From NCBI RefSeq assembly GCF_016758195.1, contig NZ_QYAC01000005.1, positions 186,001 to 250,000 of the forward strand: a stretch of 64,000 nucleotides of DNA. Direction: 5' to 3'. This stretch comes from Leucobacter chromiireducens subsp. solipictus (GTDB taxonomy: Bacteria > Actinomycetota > Actinomycetes > Actinomycetales > Microbacteriaceae). The number at the start of each line of letters is the position of its first letter. Positions within the stretch are counted from its first letter, which is position 1. The notes under the pieces are model-generated. The model had not been told where the DNA came from, did no database searches, and saw nothing but the letters and a program-made list of their open reading frames with translations. This document shows positions 16,575-24,328 of the stretch, in pieces. The position numbers and the translations under genes were made by a program.

Positions 16575-18059
16575 ATGGCACGCATCCCCCACGTAATTGG
16601 TGGCGAAAAGGTTGAGGCAGGCGAGCGGTACCAGGCCGTCTTCAACCCGGCAACCGGCGAAGCGCAGCACGAGCTGGGTATCGCGTCGGTGGAGACCGTC
16701 GAGCAGGCCATCGCGGCTGCGCAGGCTGCGCTTCCCGCGTGGCGCAAGACGAGCCTCACCAAGCGTGCGGACGTGTTCTTCAACCTGCGCCAGCTGCTGA
16801 AGCAGCGCACCCCCGAGCTCGCCGCCATCGTGACGAGCGAGCACGGCAAGGTCCTCTCGGACGCTGCCGGCGAGATTGCTCGCGGCCTCGAGAACGTCGA
16901 GTTCGCCTCCGGCCTGCTGCACCTGCTCAAGGGTGAGCGCGACGAGCAGGTGTCGACCGGCGTCGACGTGCACTCCATCAAGCAGCCCGTCGGCGTTGTC
17001 GCGGCGATCACGCCCTTCAACTTCCCCGTCATGGTGCCGCTGTGGATGATCGCCTCGGCAATCGCCTGCGGCAACACCGTGGTCCTGAAGCCCTCCGAGC
17101 GCGACCCCTCCGCCTCGGTGTTCATCGCCGACCTCTTCCGCGAGGCCGGCCTGCCCGACGGCGTGCTCAACGTCGTGCACGGCGACAAGGTCGCCGTCGA
17201 CACGCTGCTCGACAGCCGCGACGTCAAGGCCATCAGCTTCGTGGGGTCCACCCCCATCGCGAAGTACATCTACGAGCGTGCCGCTGCGAACGGCAAGCGC
17301 GTCCAGGCGCTCGGCGGCGCAAAGAACCACATGATCGTGATGCCCGACGCCGATCTCAACATGTCGGCAGACGCGGCGGTCTCCGCGGCGTACGGCTCGG
17401 CCGGCGAGCGCTGCATGGCCGTCTCCGTGGTCGTGGCCGTGGGCGACATTGCCGACGAGCTCGTCGGCAAGATCGCCGACCGGATCAAGGATCTGAAGAT
17501 CGGCGACGGCACCGATCCCGCCTCCGAGATGGGCCCGCTCATCACGAAGGAAGCCAAGGAGCGCGTGGAGTCCTACGTCGCGGGTGCCGCGGCGGAGGGT
17601 GCGACCGTGGTCGTGGACGGCCGCGAGACCGAGTTCGCGGGTAACGGCTTCTTCACCGGCGTTTCGCTCGTTGATCACGTCAAGACCGACAGCAAGATGT
17701 ACCGCGACGAGATCTTCGGCCCGGTCCTCGCGGTGGTCCGCGTCGACACCTACGAGGAGGGCGTCCGCCTCATCAACGAGCACCAGTTCGGCAACGGCAC
17801 CGCGATCTTCACGCGCGATGGCGGCCTCGCCCGTCAGTTCGAGTTTGAGGTCGAGGCCGGCATGGTCGGCATCAACGTGCCGATCCCCGTGCCGGTCGGT
17901 TCCTTCTCCTTCGGTGGCTGGAAGGACTCGCTGTTCGGCGACGCTCACATCTACGGCCCCGAGTCGATTGGCTTCTACACCCGCTCCAAGGTCGTCACCA
18001 CCCGCTGGCCGAACCCGGACCAGTCGAAGGTCGACCTCGGCTTCCCGAGCAACAGCTAA
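16575..18059 (+). CDS. mmsA: CoA-acylating methylmalonate-semialdehyde dehydrogenase
   Basis: Oxidises (methyl)malonate semialdehyde to propionyl- or acetyl-CoA with NAD+ and CoA and releases CO2. The 494-residue product has the MmsA branch's P-F-N-F-P-V-M-V-P-L-W-M segment, the catalytic Cys280 in G-E-R-C-M-A, and the closing Y-G-P-E-S-I-G-F-Y-T-R-S-K. The open frame extends much further upstream through the PucR gene antisense; the ATG at 16575 fits the family N-terminus. The aminotransferase gene follows 14 nt later. Together they convert beta-alanine or 3-aminoisobutyrate to acyl-CoA. Confidence 0.93.
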   Translation: MARIPHVIGGEKVEAGERYQAVFNPATGEAQHELGIASVETVEQAIAAAQAALPAWRKTSLTKRADVFFNLRQLLKQRTPELAAIVTSEHGKVLSDAAGEIARGLENVEFASGLLHLLKGERDEQVSTGVDVHSIKQPVGVVAAITPFNFPVMVPLWMIASAIACGNTVVLKPSERDPSASVFIADLFREAGLPDGVLNVVHGDKVAVDTLLDSRDVKAISFVGSTPIAKYIYERAAANGKRVQALGGAKNHMIVMPDADLNMSADAAVSAAYGSAGERCMAVSVVVAVGDIADELVGKIADRIKDLKIGDGTDPASEMGPLITKEAKERVESYVAGAAAEGATVVVDGRETEFAGNGFFTGVSLVDHVKTDSKMYRDEIFGPVLAVVRVDTYEEGVRLINEHQFGNGTAIFTRDGGLARQFEFEVEAGMVGINVPIPVPVGSFSFGGWKDSLFGDAHIYGPESIGFYTRSKVVTTRWPNPDQSKVDLGFPSNS

Positions 18060-18073
18060 GCGAGGAATCGGTC

Positions 18074-19462
18074 ATGGCTGATTACATCGATCTGAACGGC
18101 GCGGCGCAGAGCTTCGGCGACACCGACGCGCAGCGCGAGGTTCGCGCGAACGACCGCCAGTACGTGTTCCACTCGTGGTCGGCGCAGGGAGCGATCAATC
18201 CGCTCCCCATCGCCAAGGGCGAGGGCGTGCGCTTCTGGGACTACGACGGGACGGAGTACCTCGACTTCTCCTCGCAGCTCGTGAACCTGAACCTGGGGCA
18301 CCAGCACCCGGGCCTGGTCGCCGCGATCCAGGAGCAGGCCGGTCGTCTCGCGACCATCCAGCCCGCGATGGCGAACGACGTGCGCGGCGAGCTCGCGAAG
18401 CGCATCGTGGAGCACTCCTTCGAGGGGGCCCGTTCGGTGTTCTTCACGAACGGCGGCGCGGACGCGGTCGAGTACGCGGTGCGCATGGCGCGTCACCACA
18501 CGGGCCGTCAGAAGGTGCTGGCACGCTACCGCTCGTACCACGGCTCGACCGGTACGGCGATCACGCTGACGGGTGAGCCGCGTCGCTGGGCCAACGGCAC
18601 GCTCGACGCGGGCGTGGTCCACTTCACCGGTCCGTACCCGTACCGCTCGGCGTTCTACGCGGAGACCCCGGAGCAGGAGACGGAGCGCGCGCTCGCGCAC
18701 CTGCGCCAGACGATCGAGCTTGAGGGCCCCGGCACCATCGCGGCGATCATCCTCGAGTCGGTCACCGGCACCAACGGCATCCTGGTGCCGCCGCCCGGCT
18801 ACCTCGCCGGCGTGCGTGCGCTGTGTGACGAGTTCGGGATCATGATGATCTGCGACGAGGTCATGGCTGGCTTCGGGCGCACCGGGCACTGGTTCGCCTT
18901 CCAGGCGTTCGATGTTGCGCCGGATCTCGTGACCTTCGCGAAGGGCGTGAACTCGGGCTACGTCCCGCTCGGCGGCGTCGTCATCAGCGAGGCGATCCAC
19001 GCCTCCTTCGAGGAGCGGTCGTTCCCCGGTGGGCTCACGTACTCGGGCCACCCGCTCGCGTGCGCCGCGGGGGTCGCGACGTTCGACATCTTCGAGGAAG
19101 AGCAGATCCTGGAGCGCGTGCGCGATCTGGGTGAGCGCGTGGTGCGCCCCCGTCTTGAGGCGATGGCCGCGAAGCACGCCTCGGTGGGCGAGGTGCGCGG
19201 CACCGGACTCTTCTGGGCGATCGAGCTCGTGAAGAACCCGGAGACGCGCGAGCCGCTGATCCCGTTCAACGCGGCGGGCGAGGCTGCGGCCCCGTTCAAC
19301 GCCGTGGTTGCCGCGTGCAAGTCGGCGGGCCTGTGGCCGTTCGCCGCGGGCAACCGCCTGCAGGTGGCGCCCCCGCTGATCATTTCGGAAGCGGACCTGA
19401 TCGCCGGGCTCGACATCATTGATGCCGCGCTCGATGTGGCCGACGGGTACGTCGCCGCGTAG
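18074..19462 (+). CDS. Class III aminotransferase (omega-amino acid:pyruvate type)
   Basis: A 462-residue fold-type I PLP aminotransferase. It has the class III P-L-P-I-A-K-G-E-G opening, the G-G-A-D-A-V-E-Y-A-V-R cofactor loop, the D-E-V-M-A-G-F-G-R-T-G motif, and Lys290 in F-A-K-G-V-N-S-G-Y as the Schiff-base lysine. Being coupled to mmsA points to beta-alanine, 3-aminoisobutyrate or GABA-like amines as donors, giving semialdehydes that MmsA oxidises. The exact donor is inference. A strong terminator follows. Confidence 0.85.
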   Translation: MADYIDLNGAAQSFGDTDAQREVRANDRQYVFHSWSAQGAINPLPIAKGEGVRFWDYDGTEYLDFSSQLVNLNLGHQHPGLVAAIQEQAGRLATIQPAMANDVRGELAKRIVEHSFEGARSVFFTNGGADAVEYAVRMARHHTGRQKVLARYRSYHGSTGTAITLTGEPRRWANGTLDAGVVHFTGPYPYRSAFYAETPEQETERALAHLRQTIELEGPGTIAAIILESVTGTNGILVPPPGYLAGVRALCDEFGIMMICDEVMAGFGRTGHWFAFQAFDVAPDLVTFAKGVNSGYVPLGGVVISEAIHASFEERSFPGGLTYSGHPLACAAGVATFDIFEEEQILERVRDLGERVVRPRLEAMAAKHASVGEVRGTGLFWAIELVKNPETREPLIPFNAAGEAAAPFNAVVAACKSAGLWPFAAGNRLQVAPPLIISEADLIAGLDIIDAALDVADGYVAA

Positions 19463-19491
19463 CGGCGCAGGCCGCGCACCGCGCGCACGTT

Positions 19492-19533
19492 CACAGGGCC
19501 GGATCCCGGGAGGGATCCGGCCCTGTGGCGTTT
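19492..19533 (+). terminator. Terminator after the mmsA-aminotransferase operon
   Basis: Perfect 15-bp stem, CACAGGGCCGGATCC (19492-19506) with 19513-19527, loop of 6 nt, then GCGTTTCTCC. Confidence 0.8.
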
Positions 19534-19545
19534 CTCCGACGATAA

Positions 19546-19579
19546 GTGCATAGGGGCACTATGTATATCGTGCTACGAT
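19546..19579 (+). promoter_or_regulatory. Promoter and candidate operator of the MarR-MFS pair
   Basis: An extended -10 (TGC-TACGAT, TACGAT at 19574-19579) ends 7 nt before the GTG start, implying a leaderless mRNA. Just upstream, GTGCATAG (19546-19553) and CTATGTAT (19559-19566) form an imperfect inverted repeat with 6 of 8 matching pairs, of MarR-operator size. Confidence 0.5.
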
Positions 19580-19586
19580 CTCGGAT

Positions 19587-20045
19587 GTGAATAGACATTC
19601 CGGCACAGATTCTGAACATAAGGATCGCCTGGCTCTGGAGTTGCTGATTGCGTCCGCGCGCTTCACGCGAACGCTGGGACGCATCCCGGGAGTCCAATAC
19701 TCCACGGTTGCCTGGCGCGTCCTCGCCGAGCTCGAGCGTCATCCCGCTCGGATCAGCGAGCTTGCGCAACAGCAACGCGTCGCACAGCCCACCATGACCG
19801 CGCTCGTGCAGCGCCTCGAAAGTGAGAACTGGCTCCGCCGCGCGCCGGATCCCGAAGACGGCCGCGCCACCCTGGTGTCAGTGACCCCGGAGGGCCGCGC
19901 CGCCCTCGCGGAGTATCGCCGCACCGCCGCTGCCGCTGTCGACCCGCACCTCGCGGAGCTCAGCGACTTCGACCGGGCCACGCTCGCGCGGGCTGCGGAA
20001 CTCCTGCAGCAGCTCACCGAGCGGATCGAGGCACCCTCCGGCTGA
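19587..20045 (+). CDS. MarR family transcriptional regulator
   Basis: A 152-residue winged-helix regulator. The DNA-binding part runs from about residue 50 to 115 (I-S-E-L-A-Q-Q-Q-R-V-A-Q-P-T-M-T-A-L-V-Q as recognition helix region, followed by the D-P-E-D-G-R-A-T-L-V-S-V-T wing). The start is GTG with no leader. The MFS transporter gene follows 44 nt later on the same strand, the classic arrangement for a repressor that controls an efflux pump and itself. The inducer is unknown. Confidence 0.88.
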   Translation: MNRHSGTDSEHKDRLALELLIASARFTRTLGRIPGVQYSTVAWRVLAELERHPARISELAQQQRVAQPTMTALVQRLESENWLRRAPDPEDGRATLVSVTPEGRAALAEYRRTAAAAVDPHLAELSDFDRATLARAAELLQQLTERIEAPSG

Positions 20046-20089
20046 CCGGCGACCGTCCGCCGCCGCCTCGACCCTAGGAGACCCCTGAA

Positions 20090-21370
20090 ATGACTTCCCC
20101 CGCCCGCCCCTCGCTCCTCCGCCAGCCGACCGCCGTCTGGGCGATCGCGTTCGCGTGTGCCGTGTCCTTCATGGGCATCGGACTTGTCGACCCGATCCTC
20201 CCCGCCATCAGCCGGGAACTCGGGGCGAGCCCGAGTGAGACGATGCTGCTGTTCACGAGTTACCTGTTCATCACCGGGATCGCGATGTTCTTCACGAGCT
20301 GGGTCTCCAGCCGTATCGGCGTGAAACGTACGCTGCTCGCCGGGCTCGTCCTGGTGGTCGTGTTCGCGGCGCTCGCGGGGACCTCAGGGTCCGTGGACGC
20401 GATCATCGGCTTCCGCGCCGGCTGGGGCCTCGGGAACGCGCTGTTCATCTCCACCGCACTCGCGGCGATTGTCGGTGCCGCATCGGGCGGGGCTCGGCAG
20501 GCGATCGTGCTCTACGAGGCGGCATTGGGCATCGGGCTCGCGGCGGGACCGCTCATCGGCGGTGCGTTGGGGGAGGTGTCCTGGCGGGGGCCGTTCTTCG
20601 GGACCGCGGCGCTGATGGGGATCGCGCTGATCGCGATCCTGATTCTGCTGCGCCGACCGGTGCCCGCGGCCGACACCGAAGGCGGCGGCGCACCCGTCGC
20701 GGAGAAAGTGTCGCTCCTCGCGAGCTTCCGGGCGCTGCGGAATCCGGCGCTGCGGTCGCTCGCGATCGTCGCCCTGTTCTACAACTTCGGTTTCTTTGTG
20801 CTGCTCGCCTACAGTCCGTACCCGATGGAGGCGGCCGCCCACGCGGCGGGCATCGACTTTGGGGCGCACGAGCTGGGGCTCGTGTTCTTCGGCTGGGGGC
20901 TTGCGCTCGCGATCACCTCGGTGCTCGTGGCGCCGGTCCTGACCCGCCGGTTCGGGCTGCGGCCAGTGCTGTTCAGCATGCTGGGTGGCCTCACGGTGTG
21001 TCTCGCGCTGCTCGGCGTCTTCGTGCACTCGCTGCCGGGCCTCGTGGCCGTGGTGATCGTCAGCGGTCTGCTCCTCGGCGTGATGAACACCGCGTTGACC
21101 GAGGCGGTCATGGAAGCCACGGACTTGCCGCGGAACGTCGCCTCTTCCACCTATTCGGGAGTGCGATTCATGGGCGGGGCGGTGGCTCCGGCGGTGGCCG
21201 GGCCGCTGGCCGAGGCCCTCGGATCCGGCGCACCGTACTGGCTCGGGGCCGGATCCGTGCTCGTCGCGATCGGGGTGCTTGCCGTCGCGGGCCGGCACTT
21301 TGCGCACATCGGCCGTCCGCACGAGTCCGCGCAGCAGGAGGCCGCCACGATCACCGCGGGTGACGCATAG
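20090..21370 (+). CDS. MFS transporter, drug efflux type
   Basis: A 426-residue major facilitator with 12 predicted helices. The first helix has the L-V-D-P-I-L-P-A-I motif typical of the drug:H+ antiporter-1 (Bmr/CraA-like) branch, then a motif A-like S-S-R-I-G-V-K-R-T between helices 2 and 3. A central cytoplasmic loop (about residues 195-215) joins the two halves. Encoded after a MarR regulator, it is probably an inducible exporter of small toxic compounds. TAGGAG lies 11 nt before the ATG. Confidence 0.88.
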   Translation: MTSPARPSLLRQPTAVWAIAFACAVSFMGIGLVDPILPAISRELGASPSETMLLFTSYLFITGIAMFFTSWVSSRIGVKRTLLAGLVLVVVFAALAGTSGSVDAIIGFRAGWGLGNALFISTALAAIVGAASGGARQAIVLYEAALGIGLAAGPLIGGALGEVSWRGPFFGTAALMGIALIAILILLRRPVPAADTEGGGAPVAEKVSLLASFRALRNPALRSLAIVALFYNFGFFVLLAYSPYPMEAAAHAAGIDFGAHELGLVFFGWGLALAITSVLVAPVLTRRFGLRPVLFSMLGGLTVCLALLGVFVHSLPGLVAVVIVSGLLLGVMNTALTEAVMEATDLPRNVASSTYSGVRFMGGAVAPAVAGPLAEALGSGAPYWLGAGSVLVAIGVLAVAGRHFAHIGRPHESAQQEAATITAGDA

Positions 21371-21417
21371 ACGGTGCTGCTGCGCGGGGAGGATCGGGGC
21401 CGCCGGCCGCGATCCTC

Positions 21418-21457
21418 GGCCGGCCGTGACCCGCACCTGGGCGGATCACGGCCGGCC
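21418..21457. terminator. Putative bidirectional terminator hairpin
   Basis: Perfect 12-bp stem, GGCCGGCCGTGA (21418-21429) with 21446-21457, between the convergent MFS and FMN reductase genes. No T tract, so activity as an intrinsic terminator is uncertain. Confidence 0.5.
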
Positions 21458-21494
21458 CGCGTGAGGGACGCGCGCCCCCGGGTGTCGAGGAGTG

Positions 21495-22211
21495 TTACGC
21501 GCGCCCGCCGGTCGCGAGCCGCATCAAATCCGAGTTGAGGTCGATGCCGAGCTCGGTACCGCCCGCGCTGCCGTAGGAGTGCTGGTACGCCCCCCAGCTT
21601 TCGCCGCGCACGGAGCCGCGGAAGTCGCTGGCGACGAGGGCCATGAGCTCCGAGGCCGCGCGCTCGATCCGGGTACCGAAGTCGCTCCGGTTCCAGTCAT
21701 CGGGATCCGCGAAGAGGGCGGTGGGCACGGTGATGGTGCGGAGGTAGGCGAACAAGCCGCGCATCTGATCATCCACGACGAGGGCGTGCCGGGCACTGCC
21801 CGCCGTTGCCGCGAGCACCACGGGGGTGCCGATGAGGAGGTCGTTGTCGAGTACCTGGAAGAACGCGGTGAAGAGGCCTGAGGCCCCCGCCTTGTAGACC
21901 GGCGTCGAGGCGATGATGCCGTCGGCGTCGCGCATGATGTCGCTCGCCTCCTGCAACGCCGGGGAGATGTGCTGGGACACGAGCGCGGTCGTCACATCCG
22001 CCGCGAGGGCGCGCAGGTCCACGAGGCGCGCCTGCACGGTGAGGCCCTGCGCCGCGCCCAGGGCGGCGGCCTTTTCCGCGACGCGGCGGGCCAGCATCGT
22101 GGTCGTCGAGGGATCGCTCGTCCCGGCGCTCACGATTGCGAGCGAGACGGTGCGAGTCTCGGGCTGGGGGAGTTCGGTCGCGTCCAGCGCGCCGTCAAAC
22201 GGAGTGGTCAT
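21495..22211 (-). CDS. NADPH-dependent FMN reductase, CE1759 family
   Basis: A 238-residue flavodoxin-like reductase that should supply reduced FMN to the flavin monooxygenase of the same cassette. Near the N-terminus is the FMN phosphate loop V-S-A-G-T-S-D-P-S-T-T (about residues 28-38), and further on T-P-V-Y-K-A-G-A-S-G-L-F. It pairs with an LLM oxidoreductase two genes upstream, matching the CE1758/CE1759 pairing known from Corynebacterium. GAGGACACACAC precedes the ATG. The MarR gene ends 10 nt upstream. Confidence 0.85.
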   Translation of the reverse strand: MTTPFDGALDATELPQPETRTVSLAIVSAGTSDPSTTTMLARRVAEKAAALGAAQGLTVQARLVDLRALAADVTTALVSQHISPALQEASDIMRDADGIIASTPVYKAGASGLFTAFFQVLDNDLLIGTPVVLAATAGSARHALVVDDQMRGLFAYLRTITVPTALFADPDDWNRSDFGTRIERAASELMALVASDFRGSVRGESWGAYQHSYGSAGGTELGIDLNSDLMRLATGGRA

Positions 22212-22221
22212 GTGTGTGTCC

Positions 22222-22755
22222 TCACGCGTGGTGGGTGATGTCTGTGGTGGGGTGCGACGCGGCCGAGCGCGGCGCGGGTGCCGGAGTATCGGCGGGAGTC
22301 GGCGCGGGATCGGTCACGCCGACGAGCTTGCGGCAGAGCCGCTCAAGTTCGCGGAGCTCGTCCGCGTCGAGGTTGGCCCCCAGCTCGCGGGCCACGCTCT
22401 TCGCGTGCGCCCGACCGATCTCGCGCTGCACGCGCGCGCCCTCGGGGGTGAGGGAGACGCGCACCGCGCGACCGTCCTTCGCGTCGGCCGCGCGAGTGAG
22501 GAGGCCGCGGGTGGCGAGCCGATCCACCATGCGGGACAGCGCCGGCTGGCTCAGCAGGACGCTGTCCTGGATCTCGCAGATCCGCATGGGGGCATCGTGT
22601 TTCGCGACCGTATAGAGCACGTCGTATTCACGCACGCTCGCCTCGTCCCAGATGCTTTCTGCCCCGAACGTCCCCATGAGCGTGGCGTGCGCGGTCATGA
22701 GTGCTTCCCACGCGTCGTTGGTCAGACGGATGTCGGTGCGGACTGCGGGAGTCAT
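22222..22755 (-). CDS. MarR family transcriptional regulator
   Basis: A 177-residue winged-helix regulator with the DNA-recognition region L-L-S-Q-P-A-L-S-R-M-V-D-R-L and the wing D-A-K-D-G-R-A-V-R-V-S-L-T. The C-terminus adds about 25 Pro/Ala-rich residues. It lies between the LLM oxidoreductase and the FMN reductase genes and is probably in the same operon (76 nt and 10 nt gaps). The perfect inverted repeat in front of the first gene (24032-24049) is its likely operator. Confidence 0.87.
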   Translation of the reverse strand: MTPAVRTDIRLTNDAWEALMTAHATLMGTFGAESIWDEASVREYDVLYTVAKHDAPMRICEIQDSVLLSQPALSRMVDRLATRGLLTRAADAKDGRAVRVSLTPEGARVQREIGRAHAKSVARELGANLDADELRELERLCRKLVGVTDPAPTPADTPAPAPRSAASHPTTDITHHA

Positions 22756-22831
22756 GGCGGGTTCCTTCCGGATCGCGGGGGAGTGCAGGGGGTGGGTGTG
22801 AGGAGTGGTGCGGTGCGGGCTGCGGTTCGAC

Positions 22832-24016
22832 CTAGAGGCCGAACGCGCTTCCCGGCTTCGCGGCGCTGTCCTGGTACGGCGAGCCGCCGGTCACGTTGTC
22901 GCCGCGGTTCGCGTTCGGCCGGGGCTGACGGGGCTCGGCGTCGCCGTACTTGGCGCGCACCAGGCTCTCGTGACTGGGCGACTCGGGGACCTCGGGGTCG
23001 CGGCCCGCCGCCATTTCGCGGCGAAGTACCGGGATGACCTCGGAGCCCAGCATATCGAGCTGTTCCAGCACCATCTTCAGGGGGAGCCCCGCGTGGTCCA
23101 CGAGGAACATCTGGCGCTGGTAGTCGCCGAAGGTGTCGCGGAAGGTCAGGGTCTTGTCGATGATCTCCTGCGGGCTGCCCACCGTGAGGGGGGTCTGCTG
23201 CGTGAAGTCCTCGAGCCGGGGGCCGTGCCCGTAGACGGGCGCCTCGGCGAAGTAGGGTCGGAACTGGTCGATCGCGTCCTGCGACTTCTTCGCGACGAAC
23301 GCCTGACCGCCGAGGCCGACGATCGCCTGCTTCTGCGTGCCGTGTCCGTGGTGCTCGAAGCGTTCGCGGTAGAAGCGGACGAGGCGCAGGAAGTGCTCGG
23401 ACGGAGCAAAGAGGTGGTTCGCGAAGAAGCCGTCGCCGTAGTACGCGGCCTGCTCGGCGATCTCCGGGGTCCGGATCGAGCCGTGCCACACGAAGGGCGG
23501 CACGTCGTCGAGCGGGCGGGGCGTGGACGTGAAGCCCTGCAGCGGCGTGCGGAAGTTGCCCTCGTAGTCCACAACGTCCTCCCGCCACAGCCGGTGCAGC
23601 AGGTTGTAGTTCTCCAGCGCGAGGGGCAGCGCGGAGCGAATGTCCTTGCCGAACCACGGGTACACGGGCGCGGTGTTGCCGCGGCCGAGCATGAGGTCCA
23701 TGCGCCCCTTCGCCAGGTGCTGCAGCATCGCGTATTCCTCGGCGATGCGCACCGGGTCGTTCGTGGTGATGAGCGTGGTCGACGTACTGAGCTTCAGTTT
23801 CGAGGTCTGCGCCGCGATGTAGGCGAGGAATGTCGTGGGGCTCGAGGAGAAGAAGGGCGGGTTGTGGTGCTCGCCGATCGCGAAGACGTCGAAGCCGACC
23901 TCCTCGGCGTGCACCGCGATCTTCGCGAGGCCGTCGATACGCTCTGCTTCGCTCGGGGTGTAGTCCGCGACGGGGTCGCGGGTGACATCGCTGACTGAGA
24001 AGATCCCGAATTCCAT
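22832..24016 (-). CDS. LLM class flavin-dependent oxidoreductase, CE1758 family
   Basis: A 394-residue luciferase-like TIM-barrel monooxygenase that uses FMNH2. Start E-F-G-I-F-S, then the G-E-H-H-N-P-P-F motif near residue 48, and the luciferase-like stretch L-G-R-G-N-T-A-P. Substrate unknown. ATG at 24016 is chosen over an upstream in-frame ATG because GGAGG lies 8 nt before it. It is the first gene of the cassette with MarR and the FMN reductase. The C-terminal 60 residues are polar and probably disordered. Confidence 0.87.
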   Translation of the reverse strand: MEFGIFSVSDVTRDPVADYTPSEAERIDGLAKIAVHAEEVGFDVFAIGEHHNPPFFSSSPTTFLAYIAAQTSKLKLSTSTTLITTNDPVRIAEEYAMLQHLAKGRMDLMLGRGNTAPVYPWFGKDIRSALPLALENYNLLHRLWREDVVDYEGNFRTPLQGFTSTPRPLDDVPPFVWHGSIRTPEIAEQAAYYGDGFFANHLFAPSEHFLRLVRFYRERFEHHGHGTQKQAIVGLGGQAFVAKKSQDAIDQFRPYFAEAPVYGHGPRLEDFTQQTPLTVGSPQEIIDKTLTFRDTFGDYQRQMFLVDHAGLPLKMVLEQLDMLGSEVIPVLRREMAAGRDPEVPESPSHESLVRAKYGDAEPRQPRPNANRGDNVTGGSPYQDSAAKPGSAFGL

Positions 24017-24031
24017 GGTGCTGCCTCCAAA

Positions 24032-24049
24032 TATATGCGCTTGCATATA
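24032..24049. promoter_or_regulatory. Perfect inverted repeat, likely MarR operator
   Basis: TATATGC (24032-24038), 4-nt spacer GCTT, GCATATA (24043-24049). It overlaps the spacer and -10 region of the LLM gene promoter and stands out as an A+T island in GC-rich DNA. Confidence 0.7.
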
Positions 24050-24259
24050 AATGTAACACGGTCCGACGGAATCTATTCCCGGCAGCTGTCCGCCGGTTGT
24101 GGGGCCCGATCAACGGCACGGAGATCCTGCGGGATCTCGCGATCTGGCGCGAAGATCTCCGTGTTTTTCGTGGATCTCCTTGGCGTTGGTGAACGCCGGG
24201 CCCGGACGAACGTCGGGGTGAGGTGAACCGGGGGGAGGTGGAGGCCGGGCCGGGACGAA
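24050..24259. repeat. Intergenic region with Family B element B1 and a 50-bp direct repeat
   Basis: Family B copy B1 covers about 24117-24184: CACGGAGATCCTGCG, a partner GATCTCCGTG, and the shared tail TTTTTCGTGGATCTCC. After it, a ~39-nt sequence (GCCGGG...GACGAACGTCGGGGTGAGG...) occurs twice, from 24195 and from 24244. No gene is visible. Confidence 0.7.
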
Positions 24260-24302
24260 CGTCGGGGTGAGGCGAACCGGGGAGGTTCGCCTCACCCCGA
24301 CG
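24260..24302 (-). terminator. Terminator of the MHS transporter gene
   Basis: Perfect 19-bp stem: 24260-24278 pairs with 24284-24302 across a 5-nt loop (GGGGA). It is 26 nt beyond the transporter stop codon and is built from the second copy of the direct repeat. Confidence 0.75.
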
Positions 24303-24328
24303 GGTTCAGCGGATCGAGCGTGGCGCGA

